Assembly: GCF_001021505.1 (NCBI RefSeq)
Contig: NZ_LDPO01000011.1
Coordinates: 62,001 to 126,000 of the forward strand
Length of the DNA stretch: 64,000 nt
Direction of reading: 5' to 3'
Source: Mycolicibacter heraklionensis
GTDB taxonomy: Bacteria; Actinomycetota; Actinomycetes; Mycobacteriales; Mycobacteriaceae
A program made the position numbers and the translations under genes. Numbering within the stretch: position 1 is the stretch's first letter; each line of letters opens with the position of its first letter. This document shows, one piece after another, positions 53,120-61,802 of the stretch. The notes under the pieces were generated by a model that was not told where the DNA came from, made no database searches, and worked only from the letters and a program-made list of their open reading frames with translations.

Positions 53120-55936
53120 GTGGCTGACTCTGAGACGGTGAGCGCCCGCAATGGCGATAAAACACCCGTGCGGCGGCTCGTCATTGTCGAGTCGCCCACC
53201 AAGGCACGGAAAATTGCGGGTTACCTGGGCAGGAACTACGTCGTCGAGTCCTCCCGAGGGCACATCCGGGACCTGCCCCGCAACGCCGCCGACGTGCCGG
53301 CGAAGTACAAGACCGAACCGTGGGCGCGCCTCGGCGTCAACGTCGACGCCGACTTCGAACCGCTCTACATCGTCAGCCCCGACAAGAAGAGCACCGTCAC
53401 CGAGCTCAAAGGCCTGCTGAAAGACGTCGACGAGCTCTATCTGGCCACCGATGGTGACCGGGAGGGCGAGGCGATCGCCTGGCACCTGCTGGAGACCCTG
53501 AAGCCGCGCATCCCGGTCAAACGGATGGTGTTCCACGAGATCACCGAGCCGGCGATCCGCAACGCCGCCGAGAACCCCCGTGACCTGGACATCGACCTGG
53601 TGGACGCGCAGGAGACCCGGCGCGTCCTGGACCGGCTGTACGGGTATGAAGTCAGCCCCGTGCTGTGGAAGAAAGTCGCGCCGAAGCTGTCGGCCGGCCG
53701 CGTCCAGTCGGTGGCCACTCGCATCATCGTGCAGCGCGAACGCGAACGGATGGCGTTCCGCAGTGCCTCCTACTGGGACGTGGTCGCCCAACTGGACGCC
53801 AGCGTCTCCGACCCGACGGCCTCTCCGCCCAGCTTCACCGCGCGGCTGGTCGCCGTTGACGAGCTGCGGGTGGCCAGCGGTCGTGACTTCGACTCATTGG
53901 GCGCGCTGCGCAAGCCCGACGAGGTGCGGGTGCTCGACGAAGCCGCGGCCACCGCGCTGGCGGCCGGGCTGCAGGGCGCGTCGCTGTCGGTGACCTCCGT
54001 GGAGGAGAAGCCGTACACCCGCCGGCCCTACGCGCCCTTCATGACCTCGACGTTGCAGCAGGAAGCCGGCCGCAAGCTGCGGTTCTCCGCCGAGCGGACG
54101 ATGAGCATCGCCCAGCGGCTCTACGAGAACGGCTACATCACCTACATGCGTACCGACTCGACGACGCTGTCGCAGTCGGCTATCGACGCCGCCCGTACCC
54201 AGGCCCGCCAGCTCTACGGCGAGGAGTACGTGTCGCCGTCGCCGCGGCAGTACACCCGCAAGGTCAAGAACGCCCAGGAAGCCCACGAGGCGATCCGGCC
54301 GGCCGGTGAGACGTTCGCCACCCCCGACGCGGTGCGCAACGAGCTGGGCAGCGACGAGTTCCGGCTCTACGAGCTGATCTGGCAGCGCACCGTCGCCTCG
54401 CAGATGGCCGACGCCCGCGGCACCACGCTGAGCCTGCGGATCGGTGGAGCAACCGCTGGTCTTGGTCAAAAGAGGGAAGTGACGTTCGCCGCCAGCGGCC
54501 GCACCATCACCTTCGCCGGCTTCCTCAAGGCCTACGTGGAGACCGTCGACGAGTTGGCCGGCGGCGAAGCCGACGACGCCGAGCGGCGGCTGCCGCAGCT
54601 GACCCAGGGGCAGCGGGTGGACGCCACCGAGCTGACCCCCGACGGGCACGCCACCAACCCGCCCGCGCGCTACACCGAGGCCTCGCTGGTCAAGGCGCTC
54701 GAAGAGTTGGGCATCGGCCGGCCGTCGACGTACTCCTCGATCATCAAGACCATCCAGGACCGCGGCTACGTCTACAAAAAGGGCAGCGCGCTGGTCCCCA
54801 CCTGGGTGGCGTTCGCCGTGATCGGGCTGCTGGAGCAGCACTTCGGCCGGCTCGTCGACTACGACTTCACCGCGGCCATGGAGGACGAGCTCGACGGGAT
54901 CGCCGCCGGGCGTCAGCGCCGTATCGACTGGCTGCACAACTTCTACTTCGGTGGCGACTACGGGGTCGAGGACTCGATCGCGCGGGCCGGCGGCTTGAAG
55001 AAGCTGGTCGGGGTCAACTTGGAGGGCATCGACGCCCGCGAGATCAACTCGATTCGGTTGTTCGACGACGCGCAGGGCAGGCCGGTCTATGTGCGGGTGG
55101 GCAAGAACGGCCCCTACCTGGAGCGCATGGTCACCGGTGACGACGGCGAGCCGACCCCGCAGCGGGCCAACCTGGATGACTCGCTGCCGCCGGACGAGCT
55201 GACCCTGGCACTGGCCGAGGAACGCTTCGCCACCCCGCAGGAGGGCCGGTCGCTCGGTGTTGACCCGGCTACCGGGCACGAGATCGTCGCCAAGGACGGG
55301 CGCTACGGTCCGTATGTCACCGAAGTTCTGCCGCCACCGCCGGACGACGAGTCTGGAACGACGGCTAAGAAGGGCAAGAAGCCGACCGGCCCCAAGCCCC
55401 GCACCGGTTCGTTGCTGCGCAGTATGAGCCTGGAAACCGTGACGCTCGACGACGCGCTGAAGCTGCTGTCGTTGCCGCGGGTGGTCGGCGTCGACCCCGA
55501 GTCCGGCGACGAGATCACCGCGCAGAACGGCCGCTACGGGCCATACCTGAAGCGCGGCACTGACTCTCGGTCGTTGGCAAGCGAAGAGCAGATCTTCGAG
55601 ATCTCGCTCGACGAAGCGCTGAAGATCTACGCGGAGCCGAAGCGTCGTGGCCGCCAAGCAGCTGCGACCGCGGCGCTGCGGGAGTTGGGTGCTGACCCGA
55701 CCAGCGGCAAGCCGATGGTGATCAAGGACGGCCGATTCGGTCCGTACGTGACCGACGGCGAGACCAACGCCAGCCTGCGCAAGGGCGATGAGGTGGCCAC
55801 GATCACCGATGAGCGTGCCGCCGAACTGCTCGCCGACCGGCGGGCGCGGGGGCCGGTCAAGAAGGCCGCCAAGAAGACCGCGCGCAAGGCGCCCGCGAAA
55901 AAGGCACCGGCGAAGAAGGCCGCCAAGAAGGCTTGA
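53120..55936 (+). CDS. topA: DNA topoisomerase I
   Basis: 938 residues from GTG 53120 (MADSETVSARNG), the normal length for mycobacterial TopA (Rv3646c). Relaxes negative supercoils. The TOPRIM domain starts LVIVESPTKARKIAGYLG with DGDREGEAIAWHLL; the active-site tyrosine is in GYITYMRTDSTTLS. C-terminal repeats lack zinc fingers and show four GPY cores (KNGPYL, GRYGPYV, GRYGPYL, GRFGPYV), ending in a Lys/Ala-rich tail (KKAAKKTARKAPAKKAPAKK) that aids DNA binding. Essential in mycobacteria. Confidence 0.96.
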   Translation: MADSETVSARNGDKTPVRRLVIVESPTKARKIAGYLGRNYVVESSRGHIRDLPRNAADVPAKYKTEPWARLGVNVDADFEPLYIVSPDKKSTVTELKGLLKDVDELYLATDGDREGEAIAWHLLETLKPRIPVKRMVFHEITEPAIRNAAENPRDLDIDLVDAQETRRVLDRLYGYEVSPVLWKKVAPKLSAGRVQSVATRIIVQRERERMAFRSASYWDVVAQLDASVSDPTASPPSFTARLVAVDELRVASGRDFDSLGALRKPDEVRVLDEAAATALAAGLQGASLSVTSVEEKPYTRRPYAPFMTSTLQQEAGRKLRFSAERTMSIAQRLYENGYITYMRTDSTTLSQSAIDAARTQARQLYGEEYVSPSPRQYTRKVKNAQEAHEAIRPAGETFATPDAVRNELGSDEFRLYELIWQRTVASQMADARGTTLSLRIGGATAGLGQKREVTFAASGRTITFAGFLKAYVETVDELAGGEADDAERRLPQLTQGQRVDATELTPDGHATNPPARYTEASLVKALEELGIGRPSTYSSIIKTIQDRGYVYKKGSALVPTWVAFAVIGLLEQHFGRLVDYDFTAAMEDELDGIAAGRQRRIDWLHNFYFGGDYGVEDSIARAGGLKKLVGVNLEGIDAREINSIRLFDDAQGRPVYVRVGKNGPYLERMVTGDDGEPTPQRANLDDSLPPDELTLALAEERFATPQEGRSLGVDPATGHEIVAKDGRYGPYVTEVLPPPPDDESGTTAKKGKKPTGPKPRTGSLLRSMSLETVTLDDALKLLSLPRVVGVDPESGDEITAQNGRYGPYLKRGTDSRSLASEEQIFEISLDEALKIYAEPKRRGRQAAATAALRELGADPTSGKPMVIKDGRFGPYVTDGETNASLRKGDEVATITDERAAELLADRRARGPVKKAAKKTARKAPAKKAPAKKAAKKA

Positions 55937-55937
55937 G

Positions 55938-57593
55938 TCAGTCGGCTGCGGCCGCGGGCTCGGCGTTTACGTCGTTCTCGTTTTCGTTCGCGTCGTTCTC
56001 GGCCGGGATCGCTTCCAGCGCCGCGAGATGCAGCGGCCGCGCCAGCTGAGTAGGTGCGGTGCGTCCGCGCAGTTCGACGATCTCGCCGACCTCCCAGCAC
56101 AGCGCCTCGGCGTCGACCGCGCCGCTGACCGCTACCGCCGAAGCCAGCACGTGGCCGTCCTCCAACTTGGCCAGCTCGGTCAGCCGGGCGGCCTCGTTGA
56201 CCGGGTCGCCGATCACGGTGTACTCGAAACGGGCGCGGGCGCCGATGTGGCCGGCGATTGCCCGCCCGGCCGACACCCCGATGCCGAACTCCTCCGAACC
56301 GAGCACCGGAAGCAGGCCGTCGTGCAGTTCGCGGGCCGCCGCCAAGGCCGCACTCGAGGCGTCCGGGTGCTCGATGGGCGCACCGAAGATCGCCAGCGCC
56401 GCGTCACCCTGGAATTTGTTGACGAAACCGCCGTGGCGTCCGACGGCCTCCACCACGACCCGGAAGAACTCGTTGAGCAGGTTGACGACCTCGCTGGGGG
56501 GCCGGGTCGCGGCCAGCTGGGTGGAACCCACCAAGTCGATGAAGAGCACCGCCACGTCGCGCTCCTGGCCGCCCAGCTCGGTGCCACGCTCCAAGGCGCG
56601 CCGGGCCACGTCCTCGCCGACGTAGCGGCCGAACAGGTCGCGCAGCCGCTGCCGCTCGGCCAGGTCACGCACCATGTCGTTGAATCCGGCTTGCAGCAGG
56701 CCGAGCTCACTGGCGTCATAGATCTGCATGTGCGCGTTGTAGTTGCCCCGCTGCACCTCGCCCAGCGCCCAGCGCAACTGGCGCAGCGGGTCGGCGATCG
56801 ACATCGACACCAGGACGGTGCCGGCCAGGCCGATCACCAGCGCGGCCAGCGCCATCAGCAGGATCGGGGTGAACAGCTTGTCCGGGGAGGCGTTGAGCAA
56901 CGACGCCTTGCCGGCCAACACCGACAGCACGATCGCCAGCACCGGCACCCCGGTCGACAGTAGCCAGGTCAGCAGCTGGCGGAGGATCACTCCGGGCGCC
57001 CGCAGCTTTTCCGGGGCGCCGTCCCGCAGGGCCGCGACGGCCACCGGGCGCAGCACCCGCTCGGACTGCAGGTAGCCGATGATCGCGGTGGCGGCCGCAC
57101 CCAGGGCGGTGGCGGTGACCACCACCGGCACCACGTCGTGCACCACCTGCCAGCTGATGATGACGAACACCACCCCGCCCACCGTCCAGTAGCAGATGCT
57201 GATCAGCGAGCGGTAGAACGGCATCCGCAGCGCCCGGGACCGGGCCAGCTCGGTATCGGCGGGGTCGGACTCCGGGTTCTCCACATCGGCGAGCAGCGCC
57301 TCCCGGCGTTGCCAGCGGAATACCGGCATCAGCAATGCGGTGCTGACCGAAAAGCCGAAGGCGAACAGGCACAGCAGCACGCCGGCGAACAGTGCCAGGT
57401 TCAGGCGCGGCAGGTCCTGCAGATTGATGCGGTCTTCCTCGGGCAGACCGAACCGTAGGAAACCGAACACGAACAGCGAGCCGATGATGTCGGCCTGCAG
57501 CATGCTCAGCGTGAAAACCGGCCAGGGCGTGCGCACGACCCAGCGGACGAATCGGTTGATCCGCCCGACCAGGGTCGTGGTGCTCACCAGCAC
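55938..57593 (-). CDS. Membrane class III adenylate cyclase with HAMP domain (Rv3645-like)
   Basis: 551 residues. Six membrane helices in the N-terminal half, a HAMP domain (SIADPLRQLRWALGEVQRGN), then a class III cyclase catalytic domain: VAVLFIDLVGSTQLA with the two metal Asp, FVNKFQGDAALAIFG, and VIGDPVNEAARLTELAK. Rv3645 is the major cAMP producer of M. tuberculosis and controls fatty-acid and drug responses. Crp is encoded in the same window. It is convergent with topA, with one base between their stops. Confidence 0.94.
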   Translation of the reverse strand: MLVSTTTLVGRINRFVRWVVRTPWPVFTLSMLQADIIGSLFVFGFLRFGLPEEDRINLQDLPRLNLALFAGVLLCLFAFGFSVSTALLMPVFRWQRREALLADVENPESDPADTELARSRALRMPFYRSLISICYWTVGGVVFVIISWQVVHDVVPVVVTATALGAAATAIIGYLQSERVLRPVAVAALRDGAPEKLRAPGVILRQLLTWLLSTGVPVLAIVLSVLAGKASLLNASPDKLFTPILLMALAALVIGLAGTVLVSMSIADPLRQLRWALGEVQRGNYNAHMQIYDASELGLLQAGFNDMVRDLAERQRLRDLFGRYVGEDVARRALERGTELGGQERDVAVLFIDLVGSTQLAATRPPSEVVNLLNEFFRVVVEAVGRHGGFVNKFQGDAALAIFGAPIEHPDASSAALAAARELHDGLLPVLGSEEFGIGVSAGRAIAGHIGARARFEYTVIGDPVNEAARLTELAKLEDGHVLASAVAVSGAVDAEALCWEVGEIVELRGRTAPTQLARPLHLAALEAIPAENDANENENDVNAEPAAAAD

Positions 57594-57656
57594 ACCGTAT
57601 CCGGCGAGACGACAAAGCCCGAGTCCAAATGTCCGGGCAAGCCACTACTGTGACCG

Positions 57657-58886
57657 ATGATGTCCGGGGTTTTCGCACGATTGGTGGGCCAGCAGACGGT
57701 CGAAGCCGAGCTGCTGGCTGCCGCGCGGGCGTCCCGGCGTGATTCAGCGCACAGCGGCATGACCGCCGGTGGTATGTCACACGCCTGGTTGATCACCGGC
57801 CCGCCCGGATCGGGCCGGTCGATCGCGGCGGTGTGTTTCGCCGCGGCGCTGCAGTGCACCGCCGAGGAGTCCGAGGGCGGTCCCGGCTGTGGTCGATGCC
57901 GAGCCTGCACCACGACGATGGCCGGCACGCACGCCGACGTGCGACGCGTGGTGCCGGAGGGACTGTCGATCGGCGTCGACGAGATGCGGGCCATCGTGCA
58001 GGCCGCGTCCCGGCGGCCGGGCACCGGACGCTGGCAGATCGTGGTGGTCGAGGACGCCGACCGGCTCACCGAGGGCGCGGGCAACGCCCTGCTGAAGGTC
58101 GTGGAGGAGCCGCCGCCCTCGACGGTGTTCCTGCTGTGCGCCCCCTCGGTGGACCCCGAGGACATCGCGATCACGCTGCGGTCCCGGTGCCGGCACGTGG
58201 CACTGGTGACGCCCCCGCCGGCGGCTATCGCCCAGGTGCTGGTCGAGACCGACGGGCTCGACCGTGAGACGGCGGACTGGGCGGCCGCGGTCAGCGGTGG
58301 CCACGTGGGACGGGCCCGGCGGCTGGCCACCGATGCCGAGGCCCGGCAGCGTCGCCAGCGGGCGCTGTCACTGGCCCGCGACGCGGCGACCCCGTCGCGG
58401 GCGTTCACCGCGGTCGATGAGTTGGTGGCCGCAGCGGAGTCCGAGGCCCGCGATCTGACTGCCGAGCGCGCCGAGGTCGAGACCGAGGAACTGCGCACCG
58501 CGCTGGGGGCGGGCGGCACCGGTAAGGGCACCGCCGCGACACTGCGCGGCACCGCCGGGGTGATCAAGGACCTGGAGCGTCGGCAGAAGTCTCGCCAGAC
58601 CCGAGCCTCGCGCGATGCGTTGGACCGGGCCTTGATCGACCTGGCCACCTACTTTCGCGACGCCCTGCTGGCCGCCACGGGCTCGGCCGGCGTCGCCCGG
58701 CCCAGCCATCCGGACATGACCGATGCGGTGGCGGCGATCGCTGCCCACGCGTCGCCGGACCGGTTGCTGCGGTGCATTGAGGCGGTGCTCGAGTGCCGCG
58801 ACGCCCTGGCGGCCAACGTCAAGCCCCGCTTCGCCGTCGGCGCCATGGTGGCCACCGTCGGGCAGGCCCTGCGAGACGACCTGTAA
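57657..58886 (+). CDS. holB: DNA polymerase III, delta' subunit
   Basis: 409 residues from ATG 57657 (or ATG 57660). AAA+ clamp-loader subunit: ITGPPGSGRSIAAVCFAAAL is a P-loop with Arg in place of the catalytic Lys, as expected for an ATPase-inactive delta'. GCGRCRACTTTM is the zinc module, and VEDADRLTEGAGNALLKVVEEP is the Walker-B-like segment. It helps load the beta clamp. Corresponds to Rv3644c. tRNA-Thr follows 32 bp later. Confidence 0.92.
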   Translation: MMSGVFARLVGQQTVEAELLAAARASRRDSAHSGMTAGGMSHAWLITGPPGSGRSIAAVCFAAALQCTAEESEGGPGCGRCRACTTTMAGTHADVRRVVPEGLSIGVDEMRAIVQAASRRPGTGRWQIVVVEDADRLTEGAGNALLKVVEEPPPSTVFLLCAPSVDPEDIAITLRSRCRHVALVTPPPAAIAQVLVETDGLDRETADWAAAVSGGHVGRARRLATDAEARQRRQRALSLARDAATPSRAFTAVDELVAAAESEARDLTAERAEVETEELRTALGAGGTGKGTAATLRGTAGVIKDLERRQKSRQTRASRDALDRALIDLATYFRDALLAATGSAGVARPSHPDMTDAVAAIAAHASPDRLLRCIEAVLECRDALAANVKPRFAVGAMVATVGQALRDDL

Positions 58887-58918
58887 ACTCTCCTGGTCCC
58901 GGTCGAACCCCCGGGCAC

Positions 58919-58994
58919 GCCGCCTTAGCTCAGTCGGTAGAGCGATTCACTCGTAATGAATAGGTCAGGAGTTCGATTCTCCTAGGCGGCTCCA
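58919..58994 (+). tRNA. tRNA-Thr(CGT)
   Basis: Acceptor GCCGCCT/AGGCGGC with an encoded CCA end (58992-58994), D-arm TTAGCTCAGTCGGTAGAGC, anticodon stem ATTCA/TGAAT around loop CTCGTAA (anticodon CGT), and a T-arm with GTTCGATTC. It is the last element syntenic with M. tuberculosis. Confidence 0.95.
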
Positions 58995-59006
58995 TACGTG
59001 CAGGTC

Positions 59007-59029
59007 AGGCGGGGTTTCTTACCCCGCCT
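59007..59029 (+). terminator. Hairpin after tRNA-Thr
   Basis: AGGCGGGGT (59007-59015), loop TTCTT, ACCCCGCCT (59021-59029): a perfect 9-bp stem 12 bp after the CCA end. Probably terminates the tRNA transcript. Confidence 0.65.
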
Positions 59030-59100
59030 GATGTGTTTCGTCGAAAACCCATTGAGTGCGCACGTCGCCGAGTGGCCGCAACGTGCCTGCGGGTGACGCT

Positions 59101-59144
59101 GTTGACGCTGTTGACGCCGCGTGCGTAGTGTTGACAGTGTTGAC
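59101..59144 (+). promoter_or_regulatory. Four GTTGAC repeats in the toxin-antitoxin promoter
   Basis: GTTGAC at 59101, 59110, 59130 and 59139: two pairs with 9-bp periods, the pairs 29 bp apart, ending 16 bp before the antitoxin ATG. TTGACG (59102-59107), 19-bp spacer and TAGTGT (59127-59132) could be the promoter, which the repeats would overlap. Likely antitoxin-binding iterons for autoregulation. Confidence 0.6.
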
Positions 59145-59160
59145 GGAAGGGGGCGTCGAG

Positions 59161-59700
59161 ATGACTGCACCGTTGCGGCGGGACGCCCAGGCGTTCGTGC
59201 GCCAGGCAACCAAGGAGTTTGAGCGCGCGCTCACCAACGTTGTGGTCTCGCACGAGCTCGCCGGCCGCAGCCCTGATGTGGTTTTGGGCGACCCCCTGAG
59301 CTTCGCGGCGCGCGCGGTGCGTGCGACCGCCCCGGAGGCCTCGTCTTGGGATGAACTGGTCGGACCGTTTGTGCGTACTGATGGAGTTCAGGCCCGGCTT
59401 GGGATCACTCGCCAGGCGGTTGCTTCCAAGGCTGCGCGACGTCGTCTGTTGCGGACCATTACCTCCGACGGGGAGCACCTGTATCCGCTGTGGCAGTTTG
59501 ACGGCGGCCGCCTCGTCAGCGGGCTCGATGAGGTGTTGTCGCTGTTTCCTGAGTCATCGGTGGATGGGTGGACCCTGGCGGCATGGCTGCGTACCCCGGA
59601 CCCCGAGCTCGGTGAGCCGCCTCTCGACGCCTTGGCTCGGGGTGATCTCGCGCGGGTCCGGGAGGTGGCTCGTGCTGCTGCACGAACGCTGGCCGCGTGA
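59161..59700 (+). CDS. Xre/MbcA/ParS-type antitoxin
   Basis: 179 residues from ATG 59161, preceded by AAGGGGG; the frame opens upstream at 59056 but crosses the repeat promoter. The C-terminal toxin-binding region is recognisable: VQARLGITRQAVASKAARRR, ITSDGEHLYPLWQFDGGRLV, VDGWTLAAWLRTPDPELG and DALARGDLARVREVARAAA. That is the MbcA/Xre pattern (M. tuberculosis Rv1990c). The N-terminal half is helical and should carry DNA binding. Its stop overlaps the RES toxin start by 4 bp, the usual order for this TA type. Confidence 0.85.
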   Translation: MTAPLRRDAQAFVRQATKEFERALTNVVVSHELAGRSPDVVLGDPLSFAARAVRATAPEASSWDELVGPFVRTDGVQARLGITRQAVASKAARRRLLRTITSDGEHLYPLWQFDGGRLVSGLDEVLSLFPESSVDGWTLAAWLRTPDPELGEPPLDALARGDLARVREVARAAARTLAA

Positions 59701-60287
59701 GTGCGGAACCGACGCTGGGTGAGCCGGGTGACCTGACCGGGTTTCCGGCCAGTGGACCGCCGCGGCGGTTGGTTCGGGTCTGCCGGGTTGGGCTGGAGCC
59801 GTGGTGGTTCTCCTCTGACGGATCTGGGCGGTTTGACCTCGAGCCGCCCTACGGCACCTGTTATCTCGCCACTGACGGCTATGCGGCGATCAGGGAGGCG
59901 AGCCGGCTGGGGCCGGTGTCTACCGAGTGGGTGGCGGCCCGAGAACTGCGCCACGTATCCCCACCCGATGCGAAGGCGCGTCTGGCGGCCACCACTCGGC
60001 AGGCCGCAGGTCGCTACGGGGTAACCACTGAATTGGTGACGGTGATCCCTTACGATCTGCCTCGCCGCTGGGCTGCCGCGTTCGGGAAGCACGGGTTCGA
60101 TGGGATTCGACATCAGCTGCGTCACGATCAACGGGCCCGCCCGTCCGGGGTCGCGCTCTTCGGACCCGCAGGGCTGGCAGCGTTCGACGGTGGAACTGCG
60201 TTGGCCTTGACGGCCGTCGAGGTTGAGGCGGCCGGGGTGAAGGTCCTTGCGCCACCGCATTCATCGGCGCTGACTGTGGTGTCCTGA
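59697..60287 (+). CDS. RES-domain toxin (MbcT-like)
   Basis: 196 residues from GTG 59697 (GTGA overlap with the antitoxin). RES family: an N-terminal LVRVCRVGLEPWWFSSDG, then RFDLEPPYGTCYLATDGYAA, IREASRLGPVSTEW and a C-terminal Ser in RPSGVALFGPAG. These include the Arg, Tyr, Glu and Ser positions of the family active site. RES toxins degrade NAD+ (M. tuberculosis MbcT is an NAD+ phosphorylase), which kills the cell unless the antitoxin blocks them. It is convergent with the next gene. Confidence 0.85.
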   Translation: MSAEPTLGEPGDLTGFPASGPPRRLVRVCRVGLEPWWFSSDGSGRFDLEPPYGTCYLATDGYAAIREASRLGPVSTEWVAARELRHVSPPDAKARLAATTRQAAGRYGVTTELVTVIPYDLPRRWAAAFGKHGFDGIRHQLRHDQRARPSGVALFGPAGLAAFDGGTALALTAVEVEAAGVKVLAPPHSSALTVVS

Positions 60288-60317
60288 AGCGGTCCCTCGA
60301 CGGTGGGTGTGACTCCC

Positions 60318-61748
60318 TTACCGACGAGACGTCGTGGCCAACCGGGGTGGGCCGAATCCGCCCCCCGACGTCGAGTCGTCGTGGTGGGTATAGGCCATCG
60401 CGATGTCGTGGTAGCGCTTGGCGAATGACGACATGGCATCGACCAGCTGGTCGGTTCCCGGCGGGCCGTTGCGGTAGAGGACACGTCGGGCCAGCTGCAC
60501 CCCCGGCAGGCGGTCGCGCAATCCCAGGGCTCGCGCGTTGAGAACGGCGGTCTGCCGGAACAATTCGCTGTGGACCCGGTAAGGCACGTCGAATTCGGGT
60601 GCCCCCGCGACGAACTCGCGTACCTCGTCGAGACCGAACACCGGAACCAGCGGGGCGATGGCACTTGCCGCGAAGCCTTTGCAGATCGCGGTCGACAGCA
60701 GCGAACGGGCCGGCCCCGGAAACCATGGCAGGTAGGTTTCGGCGACGGCGTCCAACGGTTGCCGCACGGTGTGCATCAGTTCTTCCCGCCACCCGGACGG
60801 GTCACCGCCGCGCGAGAAGATGTAGTTCAGCGAGCGAATCATCTCGCCCCCATCCCTGGCGCGCAGGCGTTCGGGGGCGCCGATGAGATGGCCGAACCAG
60901 CCGGCGAACATCGCGATGTCGTCGAGATCCCGCGCGGACAGGCGGCGGCCCAGTCGGTGGTCGACCAGTCGAGTCAGCAACGGCCCGTTTCCAAAGCCCA
61001 GCAGTGACGTCGCCGCGATCGGCTCGCCGAATCGAAGATAGTGGTCATCGCCCCACGCCCGGCGCAGACCGCGACTGGCCAAGGCGTGCATGAGCCGCAC
61101 GCGGACGATGGTCTGGAAGACCTCCGTGCGCGGGTCGTAGATGTCGGGCTTCATCGCCAGCGCGAACATCCGCAACGTCTCGGCATAGCGGCGGACCGAG
61201 TCGCGCTTGAACCTGCCGGTCGCGCCGGTGGCGGCCGAGATGTCGCTGGTCATCGCCGTCTCGAACAACGCCCAACCGATGACCAGGCGTTGCGCCGAGA
61301 ACGATGCGGTGGAGGCCAGCAGCCGGCCCCGGTTGGCGGCCTTGATATCCAGCCATGACGGCCGTTCGGTGACATAGCCCAAGAACTCGACGAGCTCGGG
61401 AGGGGCGTCGGCCACCGTGTCGATCCCACCGGTCAGCGCCTGCTCGAACATCGGCCGGACCGTTGCGGAGCCGGCTCGGTCGAACAGATCGACGACCGGG
61501 ATGACGCGCTCGTCGGCCTGCCAGAACATGTCGTCGCGCAGCCTGGTGAAATCGTCCGGCTCCGTCGCTTGGTCGATATCGATCCAGGGACCGAACAGGT
61601 ACTCACGACTTGGTCGCCACCGGTCGGCAAAGAGATCTCGCCCCGGCGGAATCGGGCGCAGCGGCCGGTCCTCGTGCTCCCGGCGGTTGAAATCGACGTC
61701 GGTGAGCGTCAGTGGCGCGCGTCGAGTGGCCTTCGAGGGTGTCGACAT
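60318..61748 (-). CDS. MpaB-like oxygenase (DUF2236)
   Basis: 476 residues from ATG 61748, with GAGGAG adjacent upstream; the frame opens eight codons earlier at 61772. DUF2236/MpaB family: SREYLFGPWIDIDQATEP, the segment RLVIGWALFETAMTSDI, YAETLRMFALAMKPDIYDPR and VRVRLMHALASRGLRRAWGD, and late SELFRQTAVLNARALGL. Family members include the rubber oxygenase Lcp and bind heme b. The substrate is unknown. It is divergent from a TetR regulator across an inverted repeat and so is its likely target. Confidence 0.82.
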   Translation of the reverse strand: MSTPSKATRRAPLTLTDVDFNRREHEDRPLRPIPPGRDLFADRWRPSREYLFGPWIDIDQATEPDDFTRLRDDMFWQADERVIPVVDLFDRAGSATVRPMFEQALTGGIDTVADAPPELVEFLGYVTERPSWLDIKAANRGRLLASTASFSAQRLVIGWALFETAMTSDISAATGATGRFKRDSVRRYAETLRMFALAMKPDIYDPRTEVFQTIVRVRLMHALASRGLRRAWGDDHYLRFGEPIAATSLLGFGNGPLLTRLVDHRLGRRLSARDLDDIAMFAGWFGHLIGAPERLRARDGGEMIRSLNYIFSRGGDPSGWREELMHTVRQPLDAVAETYLPWFPGPARSLLSTAICKGFAASAIAPLVPVFGLDEVREFVAGAPEFDVPYRVHSELFRQTAVLNARALGLRDRLPGVQLARRVLYRNGPPGTDQLVDAMSSFAKRYHDIAMAYTHHDDSTSGGGFGPPRLATTSRR

Positions 61749-61758
61749 CTCCTCACGT

Positions 61759-61802
61759 TTGCATGAATGCAACTAATCCGTCAAGATCATTGCAATTATG
61801 CA
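61759..61802. promoter_or_regulatory. TetR operator candidates between mpaB-like and tetR genes
   Basis: TTGCATGAATGCAA (61759-61772) is a perfect 6-bp palindrome around GA. A related imperfect site, TTGCAATTATGCA (61790-61802), overlaps the regulator's ATG at 61798. The 49-bp gap between the two starts holds both, so one repressor can control both genes. Confidence 0.65.

Noticed and set aside
53894..55657. 587-codon minus-strand frame inside topA
   Set aside because: Antisense to conserved topoisomerase domains.
58900..60300. Recent tRNA-integrated prophage or ICE
   Set aside because: No integrase, phage or conjugation gene, and no repeated tRNA end within the window.
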